Below, one piece after another: positions 27,681 to 36,513 of a stretch of 64,000 nucleotides of DNA (position 1 is the first letter of the stretch; every line of letters starts with the position of its first letter). The notes under the pieces were generated by a model, which made no database searches, was not told the origin of the DNA, and worked only from the letters and a program-made list of their open reading frames with translations. The DNA lies in contig NZ_CP075682.1 in assembly GCF_018603435.1 (NCBI RefSeq), forward strand, positions 310,001-374,000, read 5' to 3'. The stretch is from Chryseobacterium sp. ZHDP1 (GTDB lineage Bacteria > Bacteroidota > Bacteroidia > Flavobacteriales > Weeksellaceae). The position numbers and the translations under genes were made by a program.

Positions 27681-29824
27681 GATCTTTTTCTGTTTATAAA
27701 ACGTTTAATAGAGGTCATTAAACTCGGGTTATAGCCTTCTTTATTCAGAACAAACCAAAGATTCGTCAGTTTGTATTCATCCTTCAGAAGTTCTACGTTC
27801 ATAATTGTTTTTTCGGCTGTTCTTCGGCTGTCTAAAACAAAAAGATTCTGATCTGCCATTTTCAGGAATAATAAAGGAAGTTTTCCTTGTTTTATTGACT
27901 GGTTATTGATGATGCAGATTTCGTTTCCTGTCATTCTTTCACGGATCAGATTCTCAATATCCGTGGAAGTTAATCTTAAATTTTTTTCTTCTGAAAAGTC
28001 GATATAATCGATATTTTCAATATTTTCTAAATTTCCCGCTACATCAATTACCAATACTTTTCTGGATTGCGCCTGCAAAGCTTTTATGATATTTTTTGAA
28101 TGAAACAAATGCTGTTTCGATTTATCATATGAAGTGATGCAGATGAGATTTTTATCTTTAATAATTTCTTTCAGTTCCATTTCCAATACGTTCTCGAGAA
28201 AGTGATGCATTATGTTTTCCCTGTTTTTAATAAAAGGGGTTGTAAATGCAACAGGAATGGTGCTGTTTTTTTCGATGGTATACACATCATTTACTTTGGC
28301 TTTTGCAAAATGTACAGCGTAGATCAGCGCAATAGACCCGATCATACTCATAATGGCTGCAACAATGATGATGATGGAGCGCATCGGTGAAACCGGCTGT
28401 TTAGGAAGTTCCCCTTTTGTAATAATTTTATGAAAAGAAATTTTTGCCGCTTTTGCAATTTCTGCATCTATTCTTTTTTCGTTCAGGAAATTATAATTCT
28501 TTTCGTAAAGATTAAACTCACGGTTCATGATGTTCAGCAGTTTTTCCTTTTCAGGCAGACCTATAAAAGCCTGTTCTGCAATCTGGATATCGCGGTCGAT
28601 ATCGTTATACTTAATCTGTAAGTTTCTCTGTGTGTTTCTTATGCTTTCTGTTTGATAATCAGTAAGATCTTTAATTTTAGCATCAATTACTTTTACCTTT
28701 TCATGTTCGGGCGTATAAGTAAGCAGGAGTTCTTTTTTTTCAGCCTGAAGCAGCTTCATATTTTTAATCATTTCCGTAGAAAGAAGGTCGTTGAATGCTT
28801 CAAAATTTGGGGCAAGTTCAAGATAATTGTCTTTTCCTTCAGAAATATAGCTGTTGAGATTTTTAATCGCATCCAGATTCATTTTCAGGTTGCTCTTCTG
28901 GATTTTAAGCTGAGAGATCTTTCTGAGATCGGTTTCTGTTTCCTGCGGTATATTAATGATATTTTTTCTGTCTCTGTAGTTTTCGATGCGGTTTTCTGCA
29001 TCGCTAAGTTTGTTGTTTGCCTGCCCGATTTCTCCTTTGAGAAAGTCTACGGTTGTATTGGCAGCGCGGTATTTATTTTCAATATAATCTTCAATATATG
29101 TTTCTGCAAGTGTATTCACGAGAAGACTTGCTTTTTCCGGAACGTTGCTTTTATAATTGATTCTGATAACGGGAACGTCTTTATCTACCGAAACAATATC
29201 AAGATTCTTATTTATCTTGTCCAAAAGTTTTTCTCTGCTCAGGAATTCAACTTCATAATGATCGATGATTTTAGCAGCAGGTTTAAACTTAAGTAAGCTG
29301 TCGTTTTTAGTGACGAGAATTTTCCCTCCTTTAATATCTGTGGGCGTTCCGAAAGTTCCCTTTATTTCTTTTGTGGAGTCTGAAGCAGCTATCGTAAAAT
29401 TCTGGGTTGATGTTACGTGGATGCTGAATTTTTTATCGTAATTTTTTTCATCTGTTAAAAAGCCCTCAACTTTTATCGGAGAATCGTTAAAAAGTTCTAC
29501 GGAGCGCACTTTTCCTTTTCTGTAAATTTCGGTGGAAAAGGGTAGTTTTTCAAGTGTTTTTTCAATTAAAGATGTAGATTTAAGAACTTCAATTTCTGTG
29601 CTTATCTTATTTGGGGTAGCAAAAACGTCGAAATCTTTGAATAGATTTGCACTTGGTACACCTTCCTGTGTATCTGCAAGTTTCAGTTTTGCAGTACTTT
29701 CGTACATAGGTGTTACGTAGTTAAGGTACTTTTTTGCTGCCAAAACCGCAATAATCATTGCGAGAACCACGATAGGAAATCCTCGTAACAGCGGTTTCAG
29801 AAATCTTACATTCTCGTTGTTCAT
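27677..29824 (-). CDS. Wzc/GumC-like polysaccharide co-polymerase with degenerate kinase domain
   Basis: A 715-residue inner-membrane protein. TM1 is at about residues 12-30, followed by the Wzz domain, a long coiled-coil periplasmic part (about 260-440) and TM2 near 485-505 after the P-rich KQPVSPMR motif. The cytoplasmic tail is shaped like a BY-kinase (ICITSYDKSK near 555, then KVLVIDVAG near 590), but the Walker A consensus GEGKS is absent and there is no C-terminal tyrosine cluster. It should therefore control chain length without autophosphorylation. It lies between wza-like and wzx-like genes. Confidence 0.85.
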   Translation of the reverse strand: MNNENVRFLKPLLRGFPIVVLAMIIAVLAAKKYLNYVTPMYESTAKLKLADTQEGVPSANLFKDFDVFATPNKISTEIEVLKSTSLIEKTLEKLPFSTEIYRKGKVRSVELFNDSPIKVEGFLTDEKNYDKKFSIHVTSTQNFTIAASDSTKEIKGTFGTPTDIKGGKILVTKNDSLLKFKPAAKIIDHYEVEFLSREKLLDKINKNLDIVSVDKDVPVIRINYKSNVPEKASLLVNTLAETYIEDYIENKYRAANTTVDFLKGEIGQANNKLSDAENRIENYRDRKNIINIPQETETDLRKISQLKIQKSNLKMNLDAIKNLNSYISEGKDNYLELAPNFEAFNDLLSTEMIKNMKLLQAEKKELLLTYTPEHEKVKVIDAKIKDLTDYQTESIRNTQRNLQIKYNDIDRDIQIAEQAFIGLPEKEKLLNIMNREFNLYEKNYNFLNEKRIDAEIAKAAKISFHKIITKGELPKQPVSPMRSIIIIVAAIMSMIGSIALIYAVHFAKAKVNDVYTIEKNSTIPVAFTTPFIKNRENIMHHFLENVLEMELKEIIKDKNLICITSYDKSKQHLFHSKNIIKALQAQSRKVLVIDVAGNLENIENIDYIDFSEEKNLRLTSTDIENLIRERMTGNEICIINNQSIKQGKLPLLFLKMADQNLFVLDSRRTAEKTIMNVELLKDEYKLTNLWFVLNKEGYNPSLMTSIKRFINRKRS

Positions 29825-29835
29825 GGTAATAAGTT

Positions 29836-30567
29836 TTATAATAATCCTATGAGGATGGCTGCTGCGGAAGTAACGGTTGCGAAAGGAATAATGGTTGAAA
29901 TTCTTTTATCGAAATCTTTACTTTTCTTGGAAGGAACAATGATGTAATCTCCCGGATGAAGAAGGATATTCTGGTTGGGAACATCTTTCATTTTGGTAAG
30001 ATCAATATTGGTTACGCGAACGTTTTCCCCTTCCTGCCGCAGAATTTTAATTGATTTTAAATTGGCGTACATTTCAAATCCTCCCGCTTTGGAAACCAGC
30101 TCCAGTAAAGTATTCTGGTCTTTATCTACCTGAATTACAGCCGGGTTTCTCACTTCACCCATCACTGCAATTTCTTTATTCAGAACTTTTACATCCACGA
30201 TAGGATTTACCAGCCATTTTTTAAGCTTTGTTTTTATTTCTTCCTTCAGCTCCGGAACCGATTTTCCTACAACTGGAGTTGTTCCCAATTTTGGAATTTC
30301 TATATTTCCGTTGATGTCTACCAGAAGCCATTTTCCGTATACTTCATTAGAATTGTAAATTCCGTACACGGAGCCCACACTTAAATCATCTTCACCCCAA
30401 ACGGAAAGCGTAATTTTATCGTCCTTACGGATTCTGTATTCGTAATTCGGATCATAGCTGAAATCCTGCATATTTCGGGTAGCCTGCTCTTCTTCAAGTA
30501 CATTGTACGTTTTACAGGATACCAGAAGCATCAGGAAAAAGAATGATAGTGTGAGTTTTTTTAACAT
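29836..30567 (-). CDS. Wza-like polysaccharide export lipoprotein
   Basis: A 243-residue lipoprotein: signal peptide with lipobox LLVSC (Cys18), the Poly_export domain (YRIRKDDKITLSVWGEDDLS, DINGNIEIPKLG), a SLBB-type domain (EVRNPAVIQVDKDQNTLLELVSKAGGF region) and a C-terminal hydrophobic segment. It should form the outer-membrane or periplasmic export channel with the co-polymerase. It lies five bases after the receiver gene, so a response regulator and the exporter share one transcript. Confidence 0.88.
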   Translation of the reverse strand: MLKKLTLSFFFLMLLVSCKTYNVLEEEQATRNMQDFSYDPNYEYRIRKDDKITLSVWGEDDLSVGSVYGIYNSNEVYGKWLLVDINGNIEIPKLGTTPVVGKSVPELKEEIKTKLKKWLVNPIVDVKVLNKEIAVMGEVRNPAVIQVDKDQNTLLELVSKAGGFEMYANLKSIKILRQEGENVRVTNIDLTKMKDVPNQNILLHPGDYIIVPSKKSKDFDKRISTIIPFATVTSAAAILIGLL

Positions 30568-30572
30568 AAGAT

Positions 30573-31013
30573 TTAAAATAAAACTGTAAAGAATTTTCTA
30601 AAACCTTTCCGTTGGTTCTGAGACATTTCTTCTTTAATTTTTAATATTTTCTCTATTGTATCCGTCATTTTATCGCATACATCCGCATCTTTTACGATGT
30701 AATCGAATGCTCCGTACTTCAGGGCGTTTACTGCGGTGTCTATATTTTCCTGCGCAGAGACCATGATCACGTAAATGTTCGGATCATATCTTTTTATCTT
30801 TTTTAAAACCTCAAAACCGTTAAGATCTTCCATGTTGTGATCCAGAAAAATAATATCGGGTTTCTGGTAAAGCTCGTCCAGACATTCTTCTCCGCTGCTG
30901 AATGAGGTAATATCTTCGTAATGGTTATTCTTTAAATACTGCTCATAAACTGTAGCACAAAATCTGTCATCATCTACAATAAAAAATTTCAATTTTTTGT
31001 TATTTGTTTCCAT
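30573..31013 (-). CDS. Single-domain response regulator
   Basis: A 146-residue receiver: acidic pocket DDD near residues 15-17, phospho-acceptor aspartate in IIFLDHNMEDLNG near 57, and the conserved lysine in DYIVKD near 109. About 35 residues follow without a DNA-binding domain. It is very similar to the receiver of the sigma-54 activator at 34534-35889 (both have DDPFF, SSG.ECL.ELY..PDII and YIVK), so they are paralogues. It is the first gene of the polysaccharide export unit, directly behind the palindrome and the best sigma-54-like promoter. Confidence 0.88.
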   Translation of the reverse strand: METNNKKLKFFIVDDDRFCATVYEQYLKNNHYEDITSFSSGEECLDELYQKPDIIFLDHNMEDLNGFEVLKKIKRYDPNIYVIMVSAQENIDTAVNALKYGAFDYIVKDADVCDKMTDTIEKILKIKEEMSQNQRKGFRKFFTVLF

Positions 31014-31035
31014 CTCTTTTATTTGATAATGATAA

Positions 31036-31051
31036 CGCGATTACCATGCCT
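31036..31051 (-). promoter_or_regulatory. Sigma-54-like promoter of the wza unit
   Basis: On the minus strand AGGCATGGTAATCGCG carries GG at -24 and GC at -12 with exactly ten bases between, and agrees with TGGCACG-N4-TTGC at ten of the twelve defined positions listed (GGCA, G, T, GC and spacing). Transcription would start about 12 bases before the ATG at 31013. The centre of the palindrome at 31113 is 70 bases upstream, a normal distance for an enhancer-binding protein. Confidence 0.55.
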
Positions 31052-31112
31052 TTATTTAAGTTGTTGATAATCAGTGCTTGTTTGATTGTTTAAATTCCAA
31101 AATAAAGACATT

Positions 31113-31127
31113 TTCCATATTTTGGAA
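31113..31127. promoter_or_regulatory. TTCCA-N5-TGGAA operator, copy 3
   Basis: TTCCATATTTTGGAA, 100 bases upstream of the receiver gene. Read on the minus strand it is TTCCAAAATATGGAA followed by AATG, sharing palindrome and extension with copies 1 and 2 but in opposite orientation. An extra half site TTCCAAAAT lies at 31095. Confidence 0.6.
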
Positions 31128-31132
31128 TAAAA

Positions 31133-33391
31133 CTATGTTATTTCCTTTTCCAGTTGTTCTATAGCGGTGGAAAGTGTGTTTTTCACTTCTAAGAACATGG
31201 TGTAAAGCTCTGTAAAATCTGTCTGTTGGTCTTTAGATTTTACCTCAAGTTCTTTTACGGTTTCTTTGATGGAGTAGATGCCGACTCCTTCAATACTTGG
31301 TTTTATTCTGTGAATAAGACGTGATATTTCTGCATAATTTTTTTCTTCGAATGCCTGTTCTACCAAAGGAATCGTCTGCTGCGTCTGAGTAATGAATATG
31401 GAAAGCATTTTTTGAATGAAATCTTCATTTCCCCGGCTTAAAGCCTGAATATTTTTAAGGTCATAAAGTGCTTTTTCTGCTCCTGAATCATTGGTTTCCG
31501 GGGCATTTTGCATTTTAATATTTTTATAAATTACTTTCAGAAGCTCATCCTCATCAAAGGGTTTGGTGATGTAGCTGTTCATTCCGGCAGCAATACAATT
31601 GTCTATTTCTGTTTTAAAGGCATTTGCTGTAAGGGCAATAATGGGTGTGGTAAGCCTGAAATCTTTACGGATGATTTTTGTGGCTTCAATACCATCGAGC
31701 TCAGGCATCTGAATGTCCATTAAAATAATATCAAACTGTTTTTTCGAAAGAATATCTATGGCTCTTCTGCCATTATCTGCTTTTGTAACTTCACATCCGA
31801 AGTGCGTAAGAGAATTTTCGGCAACAAGCTGATTAAGTTCGTTGTCTTCCACCAGCAAAACACGGGTTCCTTCGATGGAAACATGTTCTTTTACTTCAAT
31901 GTTTTTCAATGTTGTTTTTTCTTTACTTTTATCCATATCCAGAAAAATACTGATCTCAGTTCCTACATTTTTTTTACTTTTAATTTTAATTTCTCCTTTC
32001 ATCAGGTAGATAAGTTCCCGGGTAATTGCCATTCCGAGACCGGTTCCTCCGTATTTTCTGGAAATGGAGCTGTCTTCCTGATTAAATTTCTTAAAGATCT
32101 GCTTTACATATTCTTCGCTCATTCCTATTCCGGTATCAATAATACAGATCTGAAGAGATTGATGGTTGGGGAAATCTTTTATGACATTGCATTCTACCCG
32201 TATTTCTCCTACGTTTGTAAATTTTAGGGAATTTCCGATAATATTGTACAAAATCTGTTTTATTTTCAGGGCATCGGCTTTGAATTCTGAAAAAAGATCA
32301 TCAGAAAATTTAGCTTTAAGCATTATTTTTTTCTGTCTTGCTTTGGGCTGAAGAATACTGATGATATTACTAATGCATTCTTTCAGCGAAAAAACAGTAT
32401 TATCCAGAGACATTTCGCCGGATTCTATTTTGGAGATATCCAGAATGTTGTTAATGATGGATAAAAGATGCTGCGCGGCGTTGAAGCTGTTTTCTACAAA
32501 CTGATTCTGGGTTGTTGTAAGATCAAGCCTTTTAAGTTCCCGGAGAAAACCGATGATGGCATTAAGCGGAGTTCTGATTTCATGGCTCATGTTGCCTAAA
32601 AATACCTCTTTCGCCTTGGAAGCTTCAATTGCTTTAGATTTTTCCTGCTTTAGATCTTCTTCCAGCTTTTTCTGGTCTGTAATATCAAGGTGGATACCTA
32701 TGGAGCCTAACAGATTTCCGTGATCGTCATAATTGGGAGCACCGCTGATTGCCCACCATCTCAGTTCGCCTCTTTTATTTTTTATAGGAAGCTGATAAAC
32801 GCTGGAAATTCCTTTCTCTCTAAGGTCAATCTGTTCCTGTATAAATTCCAGATTGGCTTCCCCCTGTACAAAAAGCTGCGAAGGATTTTTACCGATAATT
32901 TCGTCCAGCTCAAAACCTGAAACGTTGCAGAAACTCTGGTTCGCATAGCGTACAATCTCATCATTATCCACTTCAATAAGTCCGAGATTCATATTCGCAA
33001 TAATGTTGCGGTATTTTTCTTCCTGACGTTTGATGTTATCCTGCGCTCTTTTTCGCTCTTTAAGCTGTTCTGCCAGATATAAGGAAAGTTCTTTAAGGTC
33101 TTTATTTTTTTTCGTATCAAAAGAATAATCCAGTAAGCTTAATGATTCATAAAGGCTCGAAATGGATTCCTGCTTGAGTTCATTTTCTTTCTTCAGATCA
33201 TTAAACAATTCTTTATATTCTTTTTCGCTTTGCCTGAATGCATGATCGGTAAGTTCTTTATCGCGCTCAAAAGATTTATAAGAATCGTTGATTGCATTAA
33301 TAAAGTTCTTAAATTTCGGGTCGCTGTGGCAATCTTCGGGCAGATGTCTTTTAATCTGTCTTCTGAGTAAATTGTGCAAATCGATTTCCAT
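31133..33391 (-). CDS. Hybrid sensor histidine kinase (PAS-HisKA-HATPase-REC-HPt)
   Basis: A 752-residue cytoplasmic kinase without membrane segments. Order: helical N-terminus with coiled coil (40-130), PAS/PAC (126-243), HisKA with phospho-acceptor His270 in NMSHEIRTPLN, HATPase with DTGIG (419-423) and GGTGLGMAI (448-456), receiver with Asp559 in LMDIQMPELDG, and an HPt domain with His694 in LIHRIKP. It can therefore run a complete phosphorelay internally and pass phosphate to the neighbouring receiver and activator. The FIST gene ends two bases before its start, making FIST the likely input partner. Confidence 0.92.
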   Translation of the reverse strand: MEIDLHNLLRRQIKRHLPEDCHSDPKFKNFINAINDSYKSFERDKELTDHAFRQSEKEYKELFNDLKKENELKQESISSLYESLSLLDYSFDTKKNKDLKELSLYLAEQLKERKRAQDNIKRQEEKYRNIIANMNLGLIEVDNDEIVRYANQSFCNVSGFELDEIIGKNPSQLFVQGEANLEFIQEQIDLREKGISSVYQLPIKNKRGELRWWAISGAPNYDDHGNLLGSIGIHLDITDQKKLEEDLKQEKSKAIEASKAKEVFLGNMSHEIRTPLNAIIGFLRELKRLDLTTTQNQFVENSFNAAQHLLSIINNILDISKIESGEMSLDNTVFSLKECISNIISILQPKARQKKIMLKAKFSDDLFSEFKADALKIKQILYNIIGNSLKFTNVGEIRVECNVIKDFPNHQSLQICIIDTGIGMSEEYVKQIFKKFNQEDSSISRKYGGTGLGMAITRELIYLMKGEIKIKSKKNVGTEISIFLDMDKSKEKTTLKNIEVKEHVSIEGTRVLLVEDNELNQLVAENSLTHFGCEVTKADNGRRAIDILSKKQFDIILMDIQMPELDGIEATKIIRKDFRLTTPIIALTANAFKTEIDNCIAAGMNSYITKPFDEDELLKVIYKNIKMQNAPETNDSGAEKALYDLKNIQALSRGNEDFIQKMLSIFITQTQQTIPLVEQAFEEKNYAEISRLIHRIKPSIEGVGIYSIKETVKELEVKSKDQQTDFTELYTMFLEVKNTLSTAIEQLEKEIT

Positions 33392-33393
33392 AG

Positions 33394-34533
33394 CTATCGT
33401 ATTTCATTTACAGTGGTAATGGTAATTGTCTGATTGTGAAGTGCACAGTCTCCGAAAGGCTTCACCGGGGAAATTTCTCCATAAGAATAAAAGCCGTTAA
33501 GAAAGGTATTTTCACCCAAAACATCTCTCACAATCTCTACTTCTTCAGCAACTCGCTCTCCGAGAACCATTTTTCTTCCAACGCAGCTTACAATAATCCC
33601 CAGTTTAGGATCCGGATTCATCTGAAGACATGCATTGGCAGCATCATTCGCTGCATCAATGAGGCGGTCCAGATTGGCTTTCATAAATCTTACATGGCTT
33701 CCTTCCGGCAGATCTCCTGCGAAAATCATCATGTTATTCTTTTCATTGATGGAAAGTATGGTTCTTACCACAGGAGCCGAATCTTCGTCAATTTTTAAAG
33801 ATAGTGGAAAGAGCAGGGCAGAACTTGGAAGTTCTTCTGCATATTTTCCCAGATAGCTTTTATAGAGGTCAAGAGCATTTTTATTATCGATCTCAACAAG
33901 GATATTGTTTTGGGATTTGGTAACAGTTCTTTCCAGCCCGAAGCTTTCCCAGCCGCCAAATGATGCGTGAGAAAGTTTCAGCGTATGGCCATAAAAACCG
34001 ATGGCAACGATTTTATTGCTCACCGGAGCTTCATTAAGACCTACAACGGTTTTTTCGAAACGGTCGCTGTCACCCGCCAATCCTCCGGATATTAATACGC
34101 CTTCCGGCCGTCCTTCATTAAGGCCTTTCACCAGCTGGCTTCCGTTCACTTTGCTTCCGTCCGACAAAACAAAAACCCATCTGAGGTTTTCATGAGGCAG
34201 ATTTCCGATTAGTGCCTTTCCGGCTTCATAACTGTTTTGGAAATCATTAATATCAATCTGTTGGGTTTTTATCTGTGCAGAGAAAAATTCAATGGCGGTA
34301 ACTGTTACAGTTTCATCAAATACTTCATTGCAGAAAATTTCTCCCGAAGAAGAACATAAGGCAATTTCCGCGTTTGGGAACTTTGTTTTTATGATATCAA
34401 AAAAATCTGGGTTTTCAAGGATGTTTCGGCAGCCGTATCCCAGTATCAATTGAACTTTATGATCGTCCAGTTCATCATCGTTTCTTTCAGATATCCAGTT
34501 TCCGCCTGCAAAAAGTAGTTTAGCAACTTTCAT
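33394..34533 (-). CDS. FIST-domain sensor protein
   Basis: A 379-residue soluble protein with FIST_N (about 25-220: FPNAEIALCSSSGEIFC, VLISGGLAGDSDRFEKTVVGLNEAP) and FIST_C (about 225-360: LPSSALLFPLSLKI, PDPKLGIIVSCVGRKMVLG, FYSYGEISP). FIST domains bind small ligands, probably amino acids or NO-related compounds, and usually modulate a histidine kinase or chemotaxis output. It is located between the hybrid kinase and the sigma-54 activator with one to two bases between genes. The ligand is unknown. Confidence 0.9.
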   Translation of the reverse strand: MKVAKLLFAGGNWISERNDDELDDHKVQLILGYGCRNILENPDFFDIIKTKFPNAEIALCSSSGEIFCNEVFDETVTVTAIEFFSAQIKTQQIDINDFQNSYEAGKALIGNLPHENLRWVFVLSDGSKVNGSQLVKGLNEGRPEGVLISGGLAGDSDRFEKTVVGLNEAPVSNKIVAIGFYGHTLKLSHASFGGWESFGLERTVTKSQNNILVEIDNKNALDLYKSYLGKYAEELPSSALLFPLSLKIDEDSAPVVRTILSINEKNNMMIFAGDLPEGSHVRFMKANLDRLIDAANDAANACLQMNPDPKLGIIVSCVGRKMVLGERVAEEVEIVRDVLGENTFLNGFYSYGEISPVKPFGDCALHNQTITITTVNEIR

Positions 34534-35889
34534 TTATTCTTTAGTTTTTTTTAGATCTACACTGTTGATGAGGTTATAAACAGTGGATTTTCCTATGTCT
34601 AATATTTTGGCCGTCTTAATAACATCATTATTATTTTCTTTCAGAAAATGAAGAATAATATCTGTAGTGTACTGTTTCAGCGTCTTTTGCTCAGAAAGAA
34701 AAACTTCGGATTCTTTTTCCAGGCTGTAAAAACTGATATCGTCCGCGGTTATTTCATTACCTTCTGCCATTACACAGGCAAGATCCACTACAGATTTCAG
34801 TTCTCTTATATTCCCCGGAAAACTGTATTTCATGAGTTTTTTTCTGGCATCCGAAGACAGGCTCAGTGGTTTTATTTTGTTTTCTTTGGCAAAAAGATCA
34901 ATAAAATGTTTTGCAAGAATTAAAGTGTCCTGATCTCTTTCCCGCAGTGGCGGTAATTCTATCGGAAGACCAATAACACGATAATAAAGATCTTCTCTGA
35001 AGTTCCCTTTTTTTACTTCATTTGCAAGGTTTTTATGAGTGGCAATAATGAGTCTTACATCTAATTTTATTTTTTGAGTTCCGCCAACTCTTGTAATTTC
35101 TCTTTCCTGTAAAGCGCGGAGAAGCTTGCTCTGAAGATTGAGATCCAGTTCTGCAATTTCGTCCAGAAAAATAGTTCCGCCGTTTGCCTGTTCAAATTTT
35201 CCGACCGATTTATCTGTAGCGCCTGTAAATGCGCCTTTTTCATGTCCGAAAAATTCACTTTCTACCAGATCTTTTGGGATTGCTGCCATATTTACCGCAA
35301 CAAAAGGTTTGTTTTTTCGGGAGGAATGGTAATGAATTGCCCTTGCTACTACTTCTTTACCGGTTCCCGTTTCTCCGGTTACAGAGACATTGATGTTGGA
35401 TTTCAGAGCCTTATTAATTTTTGAAAAAATATTTTTAATAGATTCGCTTTGTCCGATGATCGTTTTCTCGAAACTGTATTTTTTTTCAAGTTCATCTTTC
35501 AGTTCTTCAACCTCCTGTTTTAGAGAGATATTTTCTCTAAGACGGATGATGGAGTTCCACAAAAGTTCTTTTGTATGTTCATTTTTTACAATATAATCTT
35601 TTGCTCCCTGTTTTAGAAAATCTATAGCAACGGAAATATTTTCCTGACCGCTGATTACGATGATCGGCAGGCTTGGATATATGCCTTTAATCTGCTTAAA
35701 AAGATCATCTCCCTGTATGTCCGGCAGTCCAAAATCAATACAAATGATATCAGGATTCCGGTAAAGTTCAGAAAGACATTCTCTGCCCGAACTATAAAGA
35801 AAAACTTCATAATCAGGATTAAGCTCAAGATGATATTTTAGCATTTCTCCGAAGAATGGATCATCATCCACAAGGAAAATTCTGACCAT
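34534..35889 (-). CDS. NtrC-type sigma-54-dependent response regulator
   Basis: A 451-residue activator. Receiver with DDD 8-10 and Asp52 (CIDFGLPD); AAA+ domain with Walker A GETGTGKE 172-179, the sigma-54 contact loop GAFTGA 219-224 and Walker B TIFLDE 239-244; Fis-type helix-turn-helix about 405-445 (NDVIKTAKILDIGKSTVYN). All residues needed for sigma-54 activation are present. It heads the module with the FIST and kinase genes and is the obvious candidate to bind the three TTCCA-N5-TGGAA sites of the downstream polysaccharide units. No sigma-54-like sequence was seen upstream of itself. Confidence 0.93.
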   Translation of the reverse strand: MVRIFLVDDDPFFGEMLKYHLELNPDYEVFLYSSGRECLSELYRNPDIICIDFGLPDIQGDDLFKQIKGIYPSLPIIVISGQENISVAIDFLKQGAKDYIVKNEHTKELLWNSIIRLRENISLKQEVEELKDELEKKYSFEKTIIGQSESIKNIFSKINKALKSNINVSVTGETGTGKEVVARAIHYHSSRKNKPFVAVNMAAIPKDLVESEFFGHEKGAFTGATDKSVGKFEQANGGTIFLDEIAELDLNLQSKLLRALQEREITRVGGTQKIKLDVRLIIATHKNLANEVKKGNFREDLYYRVIGLPIELPPLRERDQDTLILAKHFIDLFAKENKIKPLSLSSDARKKLMKYSFPGNIRELKSVVDLACVMAEGNEITADDISFYSLEKESEVFLSEQKTLKQYTTDIILHFLKENNNDVIKTAKILDIGKSTVYNLINSVDLKKTKE

Positions 35890-36462
35890 TATGATATTTA
35901 TTAAAAATTCTGATTAAAAGTAAAATTTTTTATTTACATAATGAAATATTTTAATCAATATCTGAACTATAATCCTTTGTTAATGGGTTTTGTATTGATT
36001 TTTGTCTAGTTAAGCCAGAAATTTTATTTGATGAATAAATTTACATATAAATATTTACACGTTTATAATATTCAATGTTTTTAAAAGTTTAATATCGTAA
36101 AGTGTTGATTTTTAAATTGTTGTTTCTTTTTTTTGTAAAGTAATAATAACATTTTCGGGGTGGAAATTCAGATTGTTAGAATACTTTACATTTTCAGTTC
36201 GAAGTAATTGAAATAGTGTTGAAATCAATAATAAAAGATAAAGTTCTTCCCAGAGAGATCTGCAATATTTAAAATGACAAAAAATACAACTGCAGCAACT
36301 TTGGATATAGACAAAACTCTTTTGATGAGCTGATCGGAGAAATTCTACTAAAAAGCTTCCGGTAAAATGTTGTAGTAATACGTATTAAATATTGTGAATA
36401 TAATCGCTGTTTTTAGGGTATTTTCATTTAAATTTTAAAAATTTAACTTTATTAAAGAAAAT
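35890..36462. other. AT-rich intergenic region between divergent genes
   Basis: About 570 bases without a convincing gene. The only structures I see are a perfect 12-base palindrome TAATACGTATTA at 36376-36387, about 82 bases before the -24 element of the next gene, and a short open stretch near 36276-36365 that reads YNCSNFGYRQNSFDELIGEI but has no start codon and may be a gene remnant. The palindrome could be an activator site of a different specificity. Confidence 0.4.
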
Positions 36463-36478
36463 TGGCAAAGAAATTGTG
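36463..36478 (+). promoter_or_regulatory. Sigma-54-like promoter of small gene
   Basis: TGGCAAAGAAATTGTG has TGGCA at -24 and TTG at -12 with correct ten-base spacing between GG and the -12 pair (GT instead of GC). The predicted start of transcription, about 36489, leaves a leader of roughly 25 bases before the ATG at 36514. Confidence 0.5.
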
Positions 36479-36513
36479 TATATCTATTTGAAACTCTTAA
36501 AAAAAACAAAGCT

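Noticed and set aside
36274..36333. 19-codon frame starting MTKNTTAATLDIDKTL
   Set aside because: Too short, no promoter or terminator of its own; noted only as a possible remnant.
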